Assembly: GCA_963781955.1 (NCBI GenBank)
Contig: CAWAHU010000002.1
Location: 682,001 to 746,000, forward strand
Length of the DNA: 64,000 nt
Direction of reading: 5' to 3'
From: Bog-473 sp963781955
GTDB lineage: Bacteria > Actinomycetota > Acidimicrobiia > Acidimicrobiales > RAAP-2
A model generated the notes under the pieces. It had not been told where the DNA came from and did not search any database. It saw nothing but the letters and a program-made list of their open reading frames with translations. Shown here piece after piece: positions 62,943 through 64,000 of this stretch. How positions within the stretch are numbered: position 1 is the stretch's first letter; each line of letters starts with the position of its first letter. A program made the position numbers and the translations under genes.

Positions 62943-64000
62943 GTGACCGTGGAGATCACACCGAGGAACGCGTACTTCGCCAAGGACTGCCCCCAGCGCG
63001 TCCAGCTCGAGGTCCTGCGGCCCTGCGAGCCCCTGCCCGACCCGCCGTTCCTCCAGAAGCTCTTCACCGCGGGTGACGAGTACGAGGAGGACGCGTTCGC
63101 CACCCTGTTCACCGACGTCCCGGGGGCCACGGTCGTGGCGGCCGACGATCCGGGCATCCGGGAGGTGCTCACCACCCAGGCCCTGGCCGGAGGGTCCCCG
63201 GTCGTCGCCGGCGGCCGGCTCCCGGTCGACGTCGAGGCGCACCGCGTCGGCGAGCCCGACCTCCTCGTCCTCGATGCCAACGTCGAGGGCGAGGCCACCG
63301 ACCCCGGCTACCTCCCGGTCGACGTCAAGTCGCACAAGGTGCTCGACGTGGCCAAAGAGCCGGGCGCCGGGTCGGCCCTGGTCTCGGAGCTGACCGCACC
63401 CGCCTACGAGGCGGCGTGCCGTGACCCCGAGCACGACGCCCGCTGGCGGACCGACGACCTGCTGCAGCTGGCCCACTACCGCCGGCTCCTGGAGCGGGCC
63501 GGCGTCGCCTCGTCGGACCGCAACCTCGGCGGCATCTACGGCTCCGAGGGCGTGATCGTCTGGTACGACCTCGACGAACCCTGCCTGGACCCTTCGGAGT
63601 ACTTCGAGGCTCCATCGGAGCGGCGGCTGAGCGCCATGGAGCTCTACGACCTCGAGTTCGCCCACCGGCTGGCCGTCCATGTCGCCGCGCTCGAGCACGC
63701 CGCCGACGGGTCCGCACCGCTGCTGGCCGAGCCCGTCGCGTGCACGAAGTGCGACATGTGCCGGTGGCGGGGCTGGTGCGGTGCGCAGCTCGAGGAAGTG
63801 GCCGACCTCAGCCTCGTCTCGGGTGTCGGCGCCGCCCGGCGCCGGATGTACAAGGCGCACGGGATCGACGACCTGCACGAACTCGCCGCCCTGGACTGGA
63901 CGACGGCGGAGCTGGCCCGGTGCAAGGTCGACCTCGACCACCTGCTCGACGAGGCGAAGGGCCTGCCCCCGTCGACCCCGCTGGCCGACGTCGTGGCGAA
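62943..64000 (+). CDS. TM0106-type RecB-like nuclease, 3' end cut by window
   Basis: At least 352 residues from the GTG at 62943 (GGAGGG upstream), open to the window end. PD-(D/E)XK core: GEPDLLVLDANVEG followed by VDVKSHK. Cys in KDCPQR near the N-terminus and CTKCDMCRWRGWC mark the Fe-S cluster typical of RecB/AddB/Cas4-like nucleases. Then a helix-hairpin-helix-like region (LVSGVGAARRRMYKAHGI) follows, as in TM0106 proteins. It is probably a DNA repair or defence nuclease-helicase; the helicase half would lie beyond the window. Confidence 0.85.
   Translation, partial: MTVEITPRNAYFAKDCPQRVQLEVLRPCEPLPDPPFLQKLFTAGDEYEEDAFATLFTDVPGATVVAADDPGIREVLTTQALAGGSPVVAGGRLPVDVEAHRVGEPDLLVLDANVEGEATDPGYLPVDVKSHKVLDVAKEPGAGSALVSELTAPAYEAACRDPEHDARWRTDDLLQLAHYRRLLERAGVASSDRNLGGIYGSEGVIVWYDLDEPCLDPSEYFEAPSERRLSAMELYDLEFAHRLAVHVAALEHAADGSAPLLAEPVACTKCDMCRWRGWCGAQLEEVADLSLVSGVGAARRRMYKAHGIDDLHELAALDWTTAELARCKVDLDHLLDEAKGLPPSTPLADVVA

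Overview
The window is high-GC DNA (about 70% by eye) with frequent GTG starts, many 4-base GTGA/ATGA stop-start overlaps, F420-type luciferase-like oxidoreductases, a DinB/DUF664 (mycothiol-type) protein and dense acyl-CoA, amidohydrolase and SDR genes. This points to an actinobacterium, plausibly an environmental Acidimicrobiia-like lineage. That placement is inference. Many genes carry single-base frameshifts, and these cluster at 20.3-25.2 kb. Draft or metagenome-assembly quality is therefore a live concern.

Region by region. 0-7.1 kb: truncated alpha/beta hydrolase, SDR, acyl-CoA synthetase with a small conserved gene, and a translationally coupled operon of PIG-L deacetylase, PhyH dioxygenase and LLM oxidoreductase. 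7.1-12.6 kb: P-type cation ATPase (one frameshift) overlapping a polyphosphate kinase 2 gene, then an AidB-like acyl-CoA dehydrogenase. 12.6-16.5 kb: DinB-like protein; a four-gene cassette (diiron ferritin-like protein, SCP2-like protein, zinc-ribbon protein, ferredoxin) facing a PadR regulator across a palindrome-rich intergenic region. 16.6-20.1 kb: DrrAB-type ABC exporter and a DUF4268 nuclease-like protein. 20.3-25.3 kb: a second ABC exporter, its divergent TetR regulator, a ROK/polyphosphate-glucokinase-like kinase and a cytochrome P450, all broken by many indels.

25.35-34.5 kb: intact tRNA-Arg(ACG), then a 9.05-kb integrative island bounded by perfect 44-bp copies of the tRNA 3' end. 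It carries a tyrosine integrase, an HNH nuclease, a Fic protein, a DUF6933-like protein and an SNF2 helicase/SWIM zinc-finger pair. Just outside the distal repeat lies a 5'-truncated serine recombinase left by an older element. 35-45.5 kb: hydrolases, AraC and MarR regulators, a phosphotriesterase-family protein, a split-frame amidohydrolase, a cupin, a nitronate monooxygenase, and a run of alpha/beta hydrolase, muconolactone-isomerase/DUF3237 fusion and SDR.

45.5-51.4 kb: a coupled five-gene operon (repeat-bearing membrane protein, ApbE, ferric-reductase-like membrane protein, NuoF-like flavoprotein, ferredoxin) diverges from a two-component system. It looks like a compact membrane flavin/Fe-S electron-transfer module. 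51.4-53.9 kb: a ferritin-like gene split by a 1.64-kb segment that holds a 3'-truncated secreted-protein gene and an IS110 transposase fragment. 54-64 kb: CorA, a small uncharacterised protein, an amidohydrolase, a 3-hydroxyisobutyrate-dehydrogenase-like enzyme, a lipid/CoA catabolic cluster (carboxymuconolactone decarboxylase-like, thiolase, DUF35, acyl-CoA ligase, acyl-CoA dehydrogenase) and the start of a TM0106-type RecB-like nuclease that runs off the end.
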